Shown here: piece after piece, positions 1-11,578 of the stretch | Layout: every line of letters starts with the position of its first letter | Position numbering within the stretch: position 1 is the stretch's first letter | Origin: Chlorobi bacterium Chlorobi_1 | GTDB lineage: Bacteria; Bacteroidota; Chlorobiia; Chlorobiales; Chlorobiaceae | NCBI GenBank assembly: GCA_900299075.1 | Contig: OMIK01000004.1 | Location: 1 to 58,339, forward strand | Length of the DNA: 58,339 bases | Direction: 5' to 3' | Made by a program: the position numbers and the translations under genes | The notes under the pieces: model-generated | Seen by the model: only the letters and a program-made list of their open reading frames with translations | Told to the model about the DNA's origin: nothing | Database searches by the model: none

Positions 1-649
1 CCGCCATCTCCCCGTCGGAGAGGTAGACCACCTTGTTGGTGTACTCGACGATCGGGGCGGCGTCGGAGGCGATGAAGTACTCGCCCTCGCCGATGCCGAT
101 CACCAGCGGGCTGCCCTTGCGCGCAACCACGATCTTGTCGGGCTCGCGGGAGGAGACGATGCAGAGGCCGTAGGCCCCCTCGACGTGGCGGAGCGCCTGG
201 CGCACGGCCGCCTCCAGGTCGAGCGAGGGGTCGGCTTTCCAGAGGCGGTCGATCAGGTGGACCAGCACCTCGGAGTCGGTGTCGCTCGCGAAGTCGTAAC
301 CCTGCCCCATGAGATCCTGCTTCAGGATCCCATAGTTCTCGATGATGCCGTTGTGGATGAGGGCGATGTCGCCCGAGACGTTCATGTGCGGGTGGGCGTT
401 CCGGTCGCTGGGATCGCCGTGGGTGGCCCAGCGGGTATGGGCGATCCCGGCGGTGGCGCCGAGCATCACGGTGCCCGACATGAACTCCTCGAGGTTGCTG
501 ACACTGCCCTTGCGCTTCAGCACCTGCATCTGGCCGTCGACCACCGCGATGCCCGCGGAGTCGTAGCCGCGGTACTCAAGACGCTTCAGCCCCTGCAGAA
601 GGATCGGCGCCGCCTCGCGTTTGCCGATGTAACCCACGATACCGCACAT
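1..649 (-). CDS. glmS: Glutamine--fructose-6-phosphate aminotransferase, N-terminal part (partial)
   Basis: GlmS makes glucosamine-6-phosphate from fructose-6-phosphate and glutamine, the first step toward peptidoglycan and LPS amino sugars. About 216 residues are present; the rest lies beyond the left edge. The start is fixed by MCGIVGYIG, in which Cys2 is the class II glutamine amidotransferase nucleophile exposed after Met removal. The family motifs EYRGYDSAG, HTRWATHG and HNGIIENY follow. The visible part is essentially the whole glutaminase domain; the SIS isomerase domains are outside. It runs in the same direction as pyrF, with about 105 bases between them. Confidence 0.97.
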   Translation of the reverse strand, partial: MCGIVGYIGKREAAPILLQGLKRLEYRGYDSAGIAVVDGQMQVLKRKGSVSNLEEFMSGTVMLGATAGIAHTRWATHGDPSDRNAHPHMNVSGDIALIHNGIIENYGILKQDLMGQGYDFASDTDSEVLVHLIDRLWKADPSLDLEAAVRQALRHVEGAYGLCIVSSREPDKIVVARKGSPLVIGIGEGEYFIASDAAPIVEYTNKVVYLSDGEMA

Positions 650-754
650 ATGACCGCTCTCCCTTTTAATGCTTGTTCATGGGGCACCTGGTCATCCGCA
701 ACGGCGGAGGACCAGGATGCCCGTCCATAATTTCGTCACTGATAATACGCAATT

Positions 755-1579
755 CTACAGCATTCCTTTCATCCCGTCGTGCAGGTTCCGGGCCTCCCTG
801 CCGACCGCGGCCTCGAACGCCTCGACGCTGGCGAACTCCCCTTCCGGGAAGATCAGCGCCCGGCTGACGTTGATCGCGGCGCTGCGGCGGTCGGCGTCGG
901 AGCCCTGCATCACGGCCTCCTGCAGCGAGCCGCCCTGCGCCCCCACCCCCGGGATGAGGAAGAAGAGCTCCGGCGCGGCGCGGCGCAGCTCCTCCATGAG
1001 GCCGGGCTTGGTCGCCCCGACCACGATGCCGGCGTTCCCGTTGCGCTGCCACCGGCTGACGCGGTCGAGCACGGCTCGGTAGAGCGGCCTGCCGTCCGCC
1101 ATCAGCTGCTCCTCGAAATCCCTGGATCCCGGATTCGAGGTCAGGCAGAGGACGAAAACCAGCTTGTCGTCGTACTCGAAGAAGGGTTCGAGCGAGTCGG
1201 CGCCCATGTAGGGGGCCACGGTGATCGAGTCGAAGGGCCAGGATTCGAAGAAAGCCTTCGCGTACTGCCGGCTCGTGTTGCCGATGTCGGCGCGCTTGGC
1301 GTCGGCGATGCTGAGGCACTCGGGCGGCAGGGCCTCGAGGGTGTCGCCGAGGTCCCGCATGCCCGAAAGGCCGCGCGACTCGTAGAAGGCGGTGTTGACC
1401 TTGTAGGCGATAGCGTGGTCCCGGGTGGCCCGGATGACGGCCCGGTTGAACTCGAGCACCGGGCGCTCCATCGACCTGAACACCGCGGGGATTTTGGCCG
1501 GATCGCTGTCGAGCCCCACGCAGAGCATCGATTTCAGGGCGGCGATCCGTTCGTTGGTCTTGTTCCTTGCTGCACTCAT
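755..1579 (-). CDS. pyrF: Orotidine 5'-phosphate decarboxylase (type 2)
   Basis: Decarboxylates OMP to UMP, the last step of de novo pyrimidine synthesis. The 274-residue product matches the longer type 2 OMP decarboxylases. Near the N-terminus CVGLDSDPAKIP is visible, and the catalytic segment DAKRADIGNTSRQYA supplies the Lys/Asp/Lys-type active-site charges. The chosen start (MSAARNKTNERI) opens this domain; longer in-frame reading adds low-complexity residues that do not look like the family. A perfect 12-base palindrome lies about 30 bases upstream, at 1609-1620. The gene is divergent from ftsH. Confidence 0.96.
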   Translation of the reverse strand: MSAARNKTNERIAALKSMLCVGLDSDPAKIPAVFRSMERPVLEFNRAVIRATRDHAIAYKVNTAFYESRGLSGMRDLGDTLEALPPECLSIADAKRADIGNTSRQYAKAFFESWPFDSITVAPYMGADSLEPFFEYDDKLVFVLCLTSNPGSRDFEEQLMADGRPLYRAVLDRVSRWQRNGNAGIVVGATKPGLMEELRRAAPELFFLIPGVGAQGGSLQEAVMQGSDADRRSAAINVSRALIFPEGEFASVEAFEAAVGREARNLHDGMKGML

Positions 1580-1608
1580 GAGGGTATCGGCGAATGGTTC
1601 TTCGGTAG

Positions 1609-1620
1609 TTTGACGTCAAA
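1609..1620. promoter_or_regulatory. 12-base perfect palindrome upstream of pyrF (candidate operator)
   Basis: TTTGACGTCAAA is its own reverse complement. It sits about 30 bases before the pyrF start codon and overlaps a TATATT stretch that could be a minus-strand -10 element. The position suits an operator or attenuating site for pyrF. No regulator is identified; this is inferred from sequence symmetry alone. Confidence 0.35.
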
Positions 1621-1642
1621 TATAACATAGCGGGCGCCACAC

Positions 1643-1661
1643 TGCCCGACAAATTCGTCGG
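1643..1661. other. Small hairpin in the pyrF-ftsH intergenic region
   Basis: CCCGAC and GTCGGG are separated by six bases and form a 6-bp stem. The divergent intergenic region (1580-1861) also holds the palindrome at 1609-1620 and an AT-rich stretch around 1695-1740 that may contain the ftsH promoter. No further gene is seen there. There is no T-tract after the stem, so it is not called a terminator. Confidence 0.3.
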
Positions 1662-1861
1662 GTGCCCGAAGGGTGCCGACCGGGGCGGGTCGTGAAACTA
1701 TTTAGCGGAAGAATTCATTTTTCGATTCGGTTATCTATATTGGAGGTCGACCCGTAGCAATACCTGTTTCCACCCCATGAACGGATCCGCCCGAGTTGGC
1801 CTTGCCGCCTGCCTCCGGTGCGGCTGACCACGATGGTGAATTATCAACATGAGCCTTTTCG

Positions 1862-3982
<2,121 letters not shown>

Positions 3983-3988
3983 GCAGGG

Positions 3989-4264
3989 ATGGAAAAACGG
4001 GTCAACGCGAAGGTCAAGGGCATGGTGCAGGGGGTGGGCTTCCGCATGTTTGTCGTGCGGGAAGCCTCGTCAAGGAACCTCTCGGGATGGACCTGCAACC
4101 TGCCCGACGGATCGGTGGAGATCGAGGCGCAGGGGCCGTCCGGCATGGTGGACGAACTGGTGGGAATGGCCCGAGTCGGCCCGTCGAGGTCGAGGGTAAC
4201 CTCGGTCTCGGTCCGCGAACTGCCCGTGCAGCCCGACTCGCAAGGCTTCCACGTCTGCTACTGA
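3989..4264 (+). CDS. acyP: Acylphosphatase
   Basis: Small enzyme (91 residues) that hydrolyses acyl phosphates such as carbamoyl or acetyl phosphate. The family signature is clear: VKGMVQGVGFRMFV with the phosphate-binding Arg19, and GWTCNLPDGSVEIEAQG with the catalytic Asn37. The length is typical. It begins 6 bases after ftsH and is probably co-transcribed with it; no functional link between the two is known. Confidence 0.95.
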   Translation: MEKRVNAKVKGMVQGVGFRMFVVREASSRNLSGWTCNLPDGSVEIEAQGPSGMVDELVGMARVGPSRSRVTSVSVRELPVQPDSQGFHVCY

Positions 4265-4491
4265 CCGCCGCCCGGAACAGCACGACCTCCCTGGTGTAAA
4301 TCGGTGTCGCTTTCGGTTGTCGAACCCGGCTTCCCCCTGTCCGCCGGGGGGAAACGATGCGCAACAAGAGTGCAAGTCCGCAGGGGCACGACACACCATC
4401 CCCGACCGGAATCGGTATCGGAACCGGGACCGGGATTCGATACCGACAGGGAGAGCGATAAAGATAAGAAATCGGAGGAGAGGGAGGGGAG
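4265..4491. other. Intergenic region with two inverted repeats
   Basis: No gene is visible between the acylphosphatase stop and tRNA-Val. A 7-bp GC-rich hairpin (TTCCCCC/GGGGGAA, 4331-4353) is present. Further right, CGGTATCG and CGATACCG form an 8-bp inverted repeat within 4407-4447. Neither is followed by a run of T on either strand, so terminator function is not supported. Confidence 0.4.
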
Positions 4492-4568
<77 letters not shown>

Positions 4569-4717
4569 ATTGAAAAGGGCATCAGTATAACACATTTTCG
4601 ACAGATAACAAACGAGGCTCGCCTTTTTGCCGCGAGCCACGGGGGTGCCGGCTTGTAAGCCGTCCGTAAAAAGCATAAATTCAGGCCGTCACAACCGGCA
4701 ACCTCGTCACCACCACC

Positions 4718-5866
4718 ATGAAATCGATCTCCATCCTCGGAAGCACCGGCTCGATCGGTGTCAGCACCCTCGACGTCGTCAGGCAGCATCCTGAACGCTT
4801 CTCGGTCGCCGGCCTTGCCGCCGGAGGCAACATCGAACTGCTCGCCGGGCAGGTCAGGGAGTTCCGGCCAAGGGTGGTCTCGGTGCGGGACGCCGCCTCG
4901 GTCGATGCGCTGAAGGCTGCGCTCGGCAGCGACTGCCCCGAAATCCTGCACGGCACCGAAGGCGCCTGCGCGGTCGCTGCGGCCGAAGAGGCGGAGCTGG
5001 TCATCTCGGCGATCGTCGGCGCGGCCGGGCTCGTGCCCACCGTCACGGCGATCAGGGCAGGCAAGCACATCGGGCTGGCCAACAAGGAGACCATGGTGGT
5101 CGCCGGCCGCCTCGTCTCGGAACTGGCAAAAAAGCACGGCGTGGAGATCATCCCGGTCGACAGCGAGCATTCGGCCATCTACCAGTCGCTCGTCGGCCAC
5201 CGCCATGAGGATGTCCTGCGCGTCATCCTCACCGCCTCCGGGGGGCCGTTCCTGAACACCCCTGCGGAGGAGATCCTCAAGGTCACCCCCGCGCAGGCCC
5301 TCAAGCACCCGAAGTGGAACATGGGCGCGAAGATCACCATCGACTCGGCCACCCTGATGAACAAGGGGCTCGAGGTGATCGAGGCGCACTGGCTGTTCGA
5401 CATGCCCGCCGACAGGATCGGCGTGGTGGTCCACCCGCAGAGCATCATCCACTCGATGGTCGAGTACATCGACGGCTGCGTCATGGCGCAGCTCGGCGTG
5501 CCCGACATGCGCGCCCCGATCGCCTATGCGATGGCGTGGCCGGAGCGCTGCCCCAGCGGCATCGACCGCCTCGACCTGACGAAGGGCGGCAGCCTGACCT
5601 TCCAGGAGCCCGACATGGTGCGCTTCCCGAGCCTGCGGCTCGCCTACGACGCGCTCCGCGCCGCAAAGACCTATCCGGCGATCCTGAACGCGGCCAACGA
5701 GGTCGCCGTGGCCGCCTTCCTCGACGGCAGGATCGGCTTCACCGGCATCCCCGAACTGGTCGACCGGACCATGCAGGCGCACGAGGCGTGGGAGCCGGTC
5801 GAGCTCGACGAGTACCTCGAAGCCGACCGCTGGGCGCGCAGCACGGCCGGACAGCTTATCGGCTGA
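4718..5866 (+). CDS. dxr: 1-deoxy-D-xylulose 5-phosphate reductoisomerase
   Basis: Converts DXP to MEP with NADPH, the committed step of the MEP isoprenoid pathway, which feeds carotenoids, quinones and (bacterio)chlorophyll tails. The 382-residue protein starts with the dinucleotide-binding segment [15 protein letters not shown]. It contains [10 protein letters not shown] and [11 protein letters not shown] (metal/substrate loop), and the catalytic and Met-flap region around [20 protein letters not shown]. The length is typical. The rseP gene follows in the same orientation after 95 bases that hold a 7-bp hairpin but no T-tract. Confidence 0.98.
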   Translation: MKSISILGSTGSIGVSTLDVVRQHPERFSVAGLAAGGNIELLAGQVREFRPRVVSVRDAASVDALKAALGSDCPEILHGTEGACAVAAAEEAELVISAIVGAAGLVPTVTAIRAGKHIGLANKETMVVAGRLVSELAKKHGVEIIPVDSEHSAIYQSLVGHRHEDVLRVILTASGGPFLNTPAEEILKVTPAQALKHPKWNMGAKITIDSATLMNKGLEVIEAHWLFDMPADRIGVVVHPQSIIHSMVEYIDGCVMAQLGVPDMRAPIAYAMAWPERCPSGIDRLDLTKGGSLTFQEPDMVRFPSLRLAYDALRAAKTYPAILNAANEVAVAAFLDGRIGFTGIPELVDRTMQAHEAWEPVELDEYLEADRWARSTAGQLIG

Positions 5867-5961
5867 AACGGGCCGCCCGTGCTGCGTCCTGCACGGGTCA
5901 GCCTCCCTAACCCTAACGATGCCCTTCCCTGTCGGGAGGGAACTCCCGGAAACGACACCAT

Positions 5962-7323
5962 ATGGACCTGATCAACACCATATTCTACTTCGTCATCGCC
6001 ATCTTCATCCTCGTGACGGCGCACGAATTCGGCCACTTCATCACGGCGCGGATCTTCGGCATGAGGGTCGACAGGTTCTTCATCGGCTTCGACTTCTTCG
6101 GCATCAAGCTCTGGCAGAAGAAGATCGGCGAGACCGAGTACGGCGTCGGGGCTTTCCCGGTCGGCGGCTACGTCAAGATCGCCGGCATGGTGGACGAGAG
6201 CCTCGATACCGGATTCGCCTCGGGTCCGGCGCAGCCCTGGGAGTTCCGGGCGAAACCGGCATGGCAGCGCCTGATCGTGCTTGCCGGCGGCGTCGCCATG
6301 AACATGGTGCTCGCGGCGGCCATCTTCATCGGCATCACCGCCATCTTCGGGGAGTCGCGCACCCCGGTCAGCGCGCCGGCGTTCGTCGAAGCGGGCTCGC
6401 CCTTCGCCGTGATGGGGGTCGCCACCGGTGACAGGCTCGTCGCGGTCAACGGGCACAGGATCTCCTACTGGGAAGAGGCCGTCGACCCCGAACAGCTCAC
6501 CGTCAAGGACCTGCAGTACACCGTCGAGCGTGGCGGACACCTCCTGACCGTGAAGGCGCCGTCGGACATCCTGGGAAGGATCAGCAGCGAGCAGTCCCTC
6601 GGCATCAGGCCGGTCATGCCGCCGATCGTGGACCAGGTGCTCTCCGGCGAACCCGCGGAGAGGGCCGGCATCCGGAGCGGTGCGCTCATCACCGCGATCG
6701 ACGGCAGGCCCGTCACGGACTGGACCGAAGTGGTCGGCATCATCTCGAAAAGCGCCGGCAGGAAGCTCGCCATTACCTGGATGCGCCACCCCTCGGCCGC
6801 ATCCGGCCCGGTCACGGCGGAGCTGATCCGCAGCAAGGGCGAAACCATGGTCACCGAGGTCGTGCCGAACAAGAGCGGCAAGGTCGGCATCTCCCTCAAG
6901 CAGACCATCGCCACAGAGCGCCGCAAACTCGGCCTGGGTGGATCGGTGGCGAGCGGCCTCCGCCAGACATGGAAAGCCACCACCATGACCGTGCAGGGCT
7001 TCACGAAGCTCTTCTCCGGCCAGGAGGATATCCGCAAGTCGGTCGGCGGCCCGATCAAGATCGCCCGCATGGCGAACCAGAGCGCCGGGCAGGGGCCGGT
7101 CAGCTTCCTCTACTTCGTGGCGATCCTCTCCGTCTCGCTGGCCGTCATCAACATCCTGCCTATCCCGGCGCTCGACGGCGGCCAGTTCGTGCTCAATGCG
7201 ATCGAAGGGGCCATCGGGAGGGAGCTGCCGCTGGAGGTCAAGATGCGCATCCAGCAGGTCGGCATGGCCATCCTGCTGACCCTCTTCGCCTTCTTCATGA
7301 TCAACGACCTCATCAACAAGTGA
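5962..7323 (+). CDS. rseP: RIP (site-2) metalloprotease RseP
   Basis: Intramembrane zinc protease that cleaves anti-sigma factors and signal-peptide remnants. The 453-residue protein has HEFGH at residues 21-25 in TM1, PDZ-like regions in the middle ([23 protein letters not shown] is typical PDZ), and the second catalytic motif in [11 protein letters not shown] near residue 400. The dxr-rseP order is common in bacteria. prfA follows after 21 bases, so dxr-rseP-prfA may form one transcription unit. Confidence 0.97.
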   Translation: MDLINTIFYFVIAIFILVTAHEFGHFITARIFGMRVDRFFIGFDFFGIKLWQKKIGETEYGVGAFPVGGYVKIAGMVDESLDTGFASGPAQPWEFRAKPAWQRLIVLAGGVAMNMVLAAAIFIGITAIFGESRTPVSAPAFVEAGSPFAVMGVATGDRLVAVNGHRISYWEEAVDPEQLTVKDLQYTVERGGHLLTVKAPSDILGRISSEQSLGIRPVMPPIVDQVLSGEPAERAGIRSGALITAIDGRPVTDWTEVVGIISKSAGRKLAITWMRHPSAASGPVTAELIRSKGETMVTEVVPNKSGKVGISLKQTIATERRKLGLGGSVASGLRQTWKATTMTVQGFTKLFSGQEDIRKSVGGPIKIARMANQSAGQGPVSFLYFVAILSVSLAVINILPIPALDGGQFVLNAIEGAIGRELPLEVKMRIQQVGMAILLTLFAFFMINDLINK

Positions 7324-7344
7324 GCCACGGTATCCGAATCGGCC

Positions 7345-8418
7345 ATGTTTGACAAACTCCAGTCCATCAAGGACAAGTACCTGAACCTCGAGCAGCAGCT
7401 CTCCGACCCGGAGGTGCTCTCCGACCAGGCGCGCTTCAGGAGGCTGAACAAGGAGTACAGCGGGCTGAAGGAGGTGGTCCAGGGGTACGACGCCTGGGCG
7501 GGCGCGAAACGCCAGCTCGAGGAGGCCCTGCAGATGCTGAAGGCCGAGCAGGACCCGGAGATGCGGGAGCTGGCGCAGGCCGAGGCCGACGAGCTGCAGG
7601 AGCGCCTGCCGGAGCTCGAGCAGCGTCTCAAGGTGCTGCTGCTTCCGAAGGAGGAGGCCGACTCCCGCAACGTCATCATGGAGATCCGGGCGGGCACCGG
7701 CGGCGACGAGGCCGGGCTGTTCGCGGCGGAGCTGATGCGCATGTACCAGCGCTACGCCGAAAGGCTCGGCTGGCGCTGCCAGCTCCTCGACGCCAGCGAG
7801 GGCTCGGTGCCCGGCAGCCTCAAGGAGGCGGTGCTCGAGATCAGCGGCAGCGATGTCTACGGCACCCTCAAGTTCGAGAGCGGCGTGCACCGGGTGCAGC
7901 GCGTGCCGGAGACCGAGACCCAGGGGCGCATCCACACCTCGGCGGCGAGCGTGGCCGTGTTGCCCGAAGCCGAAGAGGTAGATGTCGAGATCCGCAAGGA
8001 CGACCTGCAGGTCGACACCTTCCGCAGCGGCGGCAAGGGGGGACAGAACGTCAACAAGGTCGAGACCGCCGTCAGGATCACCCACGTGCCCAGCGGCATC
8101 GTGGTCGCATGCCAGGAGGAGCGCTCACAGCTCCAGAACCGCGAGCGGGCCATGAAGATGCTCCGCTCGAAGCTCTACGACATCCAGATCGCCGAGCAGC
8201 AGAAAGAGCGCGCCGACCTGCGCCGCTCGATGGTCACCACCGGCGACCGGAGCGCGAAGATCAGGACCTACAACTTCCCCCAGTCCAGGGTCACGGACCA
8301 CCGCATCGGCTTCACGAGCCACGCCCTTCCCCAGATCATGCAGGGCGAGCTCGACAGCGTCATCGAGGCGCTCCGCCTGCACGACCAGACCGAACGGCTG
8401 CAGGCCGAAACCGCCTGA
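7345..8418 (+). CDS. prfA: Peptide chain release factor 1
   Basis: Recognises UAA/UAG stop codons and triggers peptidyl-tRNA hydrolysis. The 357-residue product has the N-terminal helical domain, the GGQ catalytic loop in [21 protein letters not shown], and [23 protein letters not shown] around the codon-recognition segment. That segment has PET where many RF1 proteins have PAT/PVT. RF2's SPF is absent, so RF1 is preferred. Confidence 0.97.
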   Translation: MFDKLQSIKDKYLNLEQQLSDPEVLSDQARFRRLNKEYSGLKEVVQGYDAWAGAKRQLEEALQMLKAEQDPEMRELAQAEADELQERLPELEQRLKVLLLPKEEADSRNVIMEIRAGTGGDEAGLFAAELMRMYQRYAERLGWRCQLLDASEGSVPGSLKEAVLEISGSDVYGTLKFESGVHRVQRVPETETQGRIHTSAASVAVLPEAEEVDVEIRKDDLQVDTFRSGGKGGQNVNKVETAVRITHVPSGIVVACQEERSQLQNRERAMKMLRSKLYDIQIAEQQKERADLRRSMVTTGDRSAKIRTYNFPQSRVTDHRIGFTSHALPQIMQGELDSVIEALRLHDQTERLQAETA

Positions 8419-8527
8419 AATCCGCCGGCCCCGTCGGAGGAGCCATGCTTTTTTGGCGGCAGTGAGTATATTTTTCACAGAGACCACAAGCACGCGGCAG
8501 CCCGCTGCCGGACGACCAGGAGAGAGC

Positions 8528-9145
8528 GTGAACATGGAAATGGATGCCACCGGAAAGAGCAAAGGGCAGTGGATTTTCCACGGGGAGTTCGACAGGACCC
8601 TCGGGTATCTGTCCGACCAGAAGCGGATACTGGGCTTCAACCCCTTCTGCCACAGCGTTGAACCGCTCGGAGACGAAAACGCCTTCCGCTGGCTCTTCCG
8701 GGTGACCGACCCGCAGAAGAACCCCTTCGACGTGGTCTTCAACGTAAAGCAGGAGGAGGAGCTGCTGCTTGAGGTCCCGCCGGAGGTCGCCTGCCTGAAC
8801 GTCGAGGAGTTCTCCGACGAGATGATCAGCCAGTATACGGTCGGCAGGAAGATCACCTGGCGCCACCACCCGATGTCCGATACGGTCGACGACCCGGCAA
8901 ACTACAAGTTCGAGGGCAAGGCAACAGCGGACATGCTGCTGACCCCCCTGGCCGGCGCACGCACCAAGGTCGACTTCGACCTCCGGATCGATGTCAGGTT
9001 CATCCTTTACCCGGCCTTCCGCATCATCCCGGAGCAGGTCATGAAGGGGATGACCAACGCCGGCATGTCGTTCATCATGCAGACGGCCACCAACAAGATG
9101 TTCCAGAGCATCTCGAACGATTTCGGAACGGTCCACCAGGTATGA
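8528..9145 (+). CDS. Conserved hypothetical protein, SRPBCC/DUF1997-like
   Basis: About 205 residues with no TM segment or signal peptide. Alternating hydrophobic stretches and a long C-terminal helix suggest a START/Bet v1-like lipid- or pigment-binding fold. The opening ([20 protein letters not shown]...) resembles the DUF1997 family of phototrophs, but this is from memory and tentative. AGGAG at 8518-8522 is followed 5 bases later by an in-frame GTG (8528) and 11 bases later by ATG (8534); the start could be either. It lies between prfA and a K+ channel gene, which says little about function. Confidence 0.6.
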   Translation: MNMEMDATGKSKGQWIFHGEFDRTLGYLSDQKRILGFNPFCHSVEPLGDENAFRWLFRVTDPQKNPFDVVFNVKQEEELLLEVPPEVACLNVEEFSDEMISQYTVGRKITWRHHPMSDTVDDPANYKFEGKATADMLLTPLAGARTKVDFDLRIDVRFILYPAFRIIPEQVMKGMTNAGMSFIMQTATNKMFQSISNDFGTVHQV

Positions 9146-9178
9146 CGAGGGCACTCCCAACAACTTGACCAGCTCCCC

Positions 9179-10201
9179 TTGACCAAGGACACCCAACAGC
9201 TCTCTGCCATCCGCCTTTTCGCGGTTTCTATCGTCAGCGTGACGCTGCTGCTGGCGACCGGCACGGCAGGCTATATGGCCATCGAACAGATGTCGCCGCT
9301 CAACGCGGTCTACATGACGGTCATCACCGTGGCGACGGTCGGCTTCAGCGAGGTCCACCCGCTGAGCGACGCCGGCAAGCTCTTCACCATCTTCCTGATC
9401 ATCGGTGGCACGGGCCTCTTTTTCTTCACCCTGACCAACGTCGCCGTCTTCCTCCTCTCGGGCGAATGGCGCGCGCACTGGGAACAACAACGGAACCAAC
9501 GCATGCTCCGCAAGCTCAACGACCATTTCATCGTCTGCGGTTACGGCCGCCTCGGCGGCAACGTGGCCGAGGAACTCAAGGCGAAGGGGATCCCCTTCGT
9601 CGTCATCGAGAACACCATCGAGCCGGTGCTCAGGGCGCGCGACAACGGCGACCTCGCCATCAAGGGCAACGCCGCCGACGAGAGCGTGCTGGTCGATGCC
9701 GGCCTCCACCGCGCCAAGGGGCTGATCGCCGCCGCCGGCAACGACGCCGAAAACGTCTTCATCGTGCTCACCGCCAAGAACCTGAAGCCCGACCTGCACA
9801 TCGTCGCCAGGGCCGACTGCGAGGAGTCGGAGAGCAAGCTGCTGCGCGCGGGAGCAGAAAAAGTGGTCATGCTCTACCGCTCGGCCGGCAAGCGGATGGC
9901 CAACCTCCTGATCGAACCCGAGCTCGAGGAGTACCTCGACGAGCTCAGCGACGCCAGCAACCTCAACCTCAGGATCGCCCAGTTCCTCATCAGCGAGAAC
10001 TCCCAGCTTGTCGGAAAGTCCTTCCAGGAGGTCGACCTCTACAACAACCACCGGATCAACGTCGTCGGCTACAAGCTGCCCGGGGGCGAGCTGCATACCA
10101 CGCCGAGGCCCGCCGAGATCATCCAGAAGAATGGCACCATCATCGCCATCGGGCGCGGCGGCGACCTCGAGATCCTCAACAGCCTCGCGGAGGGGAAATG
10201 A
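9179..10201 (+). CDS. Potassium channel with RCK (TrkA-N/TrkA-C) domains
   Basis: Two-TM K+ channel subunit with a cytoplasmic RCK regulatory region, 340 residues. TM1 is about 10-32, the pore filter is TVATVGFSE (TVGF instead of the usual TVGYGD), and TM2 is about 62-86. The Rossmann-type RCK domain starts at HFIVCGYGRLGGNVAEEL, and a TrkA-C-like domain ends the protein. The start appears to be TTG at 9179; no upstream ATG is in frame and the next Met lies inside TM1. The stop overlaps the nitroreductase start by 4 bases (ATGA). Confidence 0.92.
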   Translation: MTKDTQQLSAIRLFAVSIVSVTLLLATGTAGYMAIEQMSPLNAVYMTVITVATVGFSEVHPLSDAGKLFTIFLIIGGTGLFFFTLTNVAVFLLSGEWRAHWEQQRNQRMLRKLNDHFIVCGYGRLGGNVAEELKAKGIPFVVIENTIEPVLRARDNGDLAIKGNAADESVLVDAGLHRAKGLIAAAGNDAENVFIVLTAKNLKPDLHIVARADCEESESKLLRAGAEKVVMLYRSAGKRMANLLIEPELEEYLDELSDASNLNLRIAQFLISENSQLVGKSFQEVDLYNNHRINVVGYKLPGGELHTTPRPAEIIQKNGTIIAIGRGGDLEILNSLAEGK

Positions 10202-10719
10202 GCATGGAGTTCCATGAACTCGCCGGAACGCGGAAAAGCGTCAGGGGGTACGATCCGTCGAGGCCGGTACCGCAGGCACTGCTCGAGCGCATCCTCGACG
10301 CCGGCAGGCTCGCCCCGTCGGCCAAGAACCTCCAGCCGTGGAAGTTCCTCGTGGTGCGGTCGCCGGAGATGCTCGATGCCGTGCATCCCTGCTACCCTCG
10401 CGACTGGTTCAGCCAGGCGCCGGTGATCCTTGTCGTCAAGGGGGACCGCAACGCCGCCTGGGCTCGCGCGGGCGACGGGTGGAACTCGCTCGAGACCGAC
10501 CTGGCCATCGCCATGGACCACCTCGTGCTCGCGGCCCACGCCGAAGGGCTCGCCACCTGCTGGGTCTCGGCCTTCGACCCCGCCTACCTGCACAAGGTGC
10601 TGCACCTGACGCCGGACGAGGATATCTTCGCCATCACCCCCCTCGGCTACGCCTCAGCGGAGGCTGAAACCCGCCCCAAGGCCCGCAAGCCCCTCGACGA
10701 GGTGGTGGAGTACCTGTAA
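10198..10719 (+). CDS. Nitroreductase family protein
   Basis: FMN-dependent NAD(P)H oxidoreductase of the nitroreductase superfamily, 173 residues. The N-terminal RKSVRGYDPSRPVPQALLERILDAGRLAPSAKN is the classic FMN-phosphate-binding opening, and EGLATCWVSAFD near residue 120 is also typical. The substrate cannot be inferred. The start ATG (10198) overlaps the stop of the K+ channel gene, which implies translational coupling. Confidence 0.9.
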   Translation: MSMEFHELAGTRKSVRGYDPSRPVPQALLERILDAGRLAPSAKNLQPWKFLVVRSPEMLDAVHPCYPRDWFSQAPVILVVKGDRNAAWARAGDGWNSLETDLAIAMDHLVLAAHAEGLATCWVSAFDPAYLHKVLHLTPDEDIFAITPLGYASAEAETRPKARKPLDEVVEYL

Positions 10720-10741
10720 CCGGGTGTTCCGCCTGCAACGC

Positions 10742-11578
10742 TTAAGCGGAATCGCGGCTTTTCCTGTACCGGTGGAGCCCAAGCCCGATAGCGATGTTGA
10801 GCAGGATGCTGAGGAGCGAGCCCGGAGCCGGCGAAACCATGAGGTCGGCTACCGGCCCCATCCGCAGCCAGCCGTTAAGCAGCAGCGCACCTCCAACTGC
10901 GTTGCTGACCGTATGCAGGACAACCATCGGCCACACCGAACCCGTCAGCAAACGCAACTCTCCATAGAGGAATGCGAGGGCAGCCACGCCAGCGAACATC
11001 ATCGGGTAGAAAACCGCCGGACCATGCTGGCTGTAGGCGGACATGGTCGCTCCATCGAGGAAGTAGAGGTAATACGGGACATGCCATGCCGCCCAGACAA
11101 CTCCGGTGCAGGTGTGGTTCGCGAAATCAGGCATGCCGGCAGCTGCCAGGCGGGGAGTCAGGTAGCCGCGCCAGGCGAACTCCTCGAAGATATTCTTGAT
11201 GAACGAGGGGAGGAGCGCCGCCATTACGGCCTGCAGCATGGCTCCTGCCCCTGGGAAACTGAAGACTGCCGCTCCGGAAGCCGCCCCCGCGAGCATGGAG
11301 AGCAGCGCCATGAGCGGAAAAAAGAGGCTGGAGAACAGGTACCACCTGCCGTTGCCGGAGAACAGCGGCCTGACCCCGGCATCCCGCCACCCGTCACCGG
11401 CCAGCAGACGCAGCAGCGCCCCCGTCGTCACCGGCAGCACGATCCAGAGCAGCTGCCCGATCCCCTCGACCGAAGGGCCACTTACTGCAGTATCAAGCCA
11501 ATGCCCCGCCCATCCCGCCGAAACGGCAGCAAGCGAAAAAACAGCCACATTGCGGATGTATTCCCTGTGATAGCTCAT
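10742..11578 (-). CDS. CPBP family intramembrane metalloprotease (copy 1)
   Basis: Polytopic protein of 278 residues of the CAAX-protease/bacteriocin-processing (Abi) family. The catalytic motifs are FEEFAWRGYL (EExxxR), VVWAAWHVPYY (FxxxH-type) and VLHTVSNA (HxxxN). The start (MSYHREYIRN) overlaps the stop of the upstream paralogue by 4 bases, so the two form a coupled pair. Longer in-frame reading into that gene is a shadow. The substrate is unknown; these proteases often act in self-immunity, prenyl-peptide processing or membrane-protein turnover. Confidence 0.88.
   Translation of the reverse strand: MSYHREYIRNVAVFSLAAVSAGWAGHWLDTAVSGPSVEGIGQLLWIVLPVTTGALLRLLAGDGWRDAGVRPLFSGNGRWYLFSSLFFPLMALLSMLAGAASGAAVFSFPGAGAMLQAVMAALLPSFIKNIFEEFAWRGYLTPRLAAAGMPDFANHTCTGVVWAAWHVPYYLYFLDGATMSAYSQHGPAVFYPMMFAGVAALAFLYGELRLLTGSVWPMVVLHTVSNAVGGALLLNGWLRMGPVADLMVSPAPGSLLSILLNIAIGLGLHRYRKSRDSA

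Noticed and set aside
5671-8085. An 804-codon minus-strand frame opposite dxr-rseP-prfA
   Set aside because: It spans three well-defined plus-strand genes and has the same biased shadow composition.
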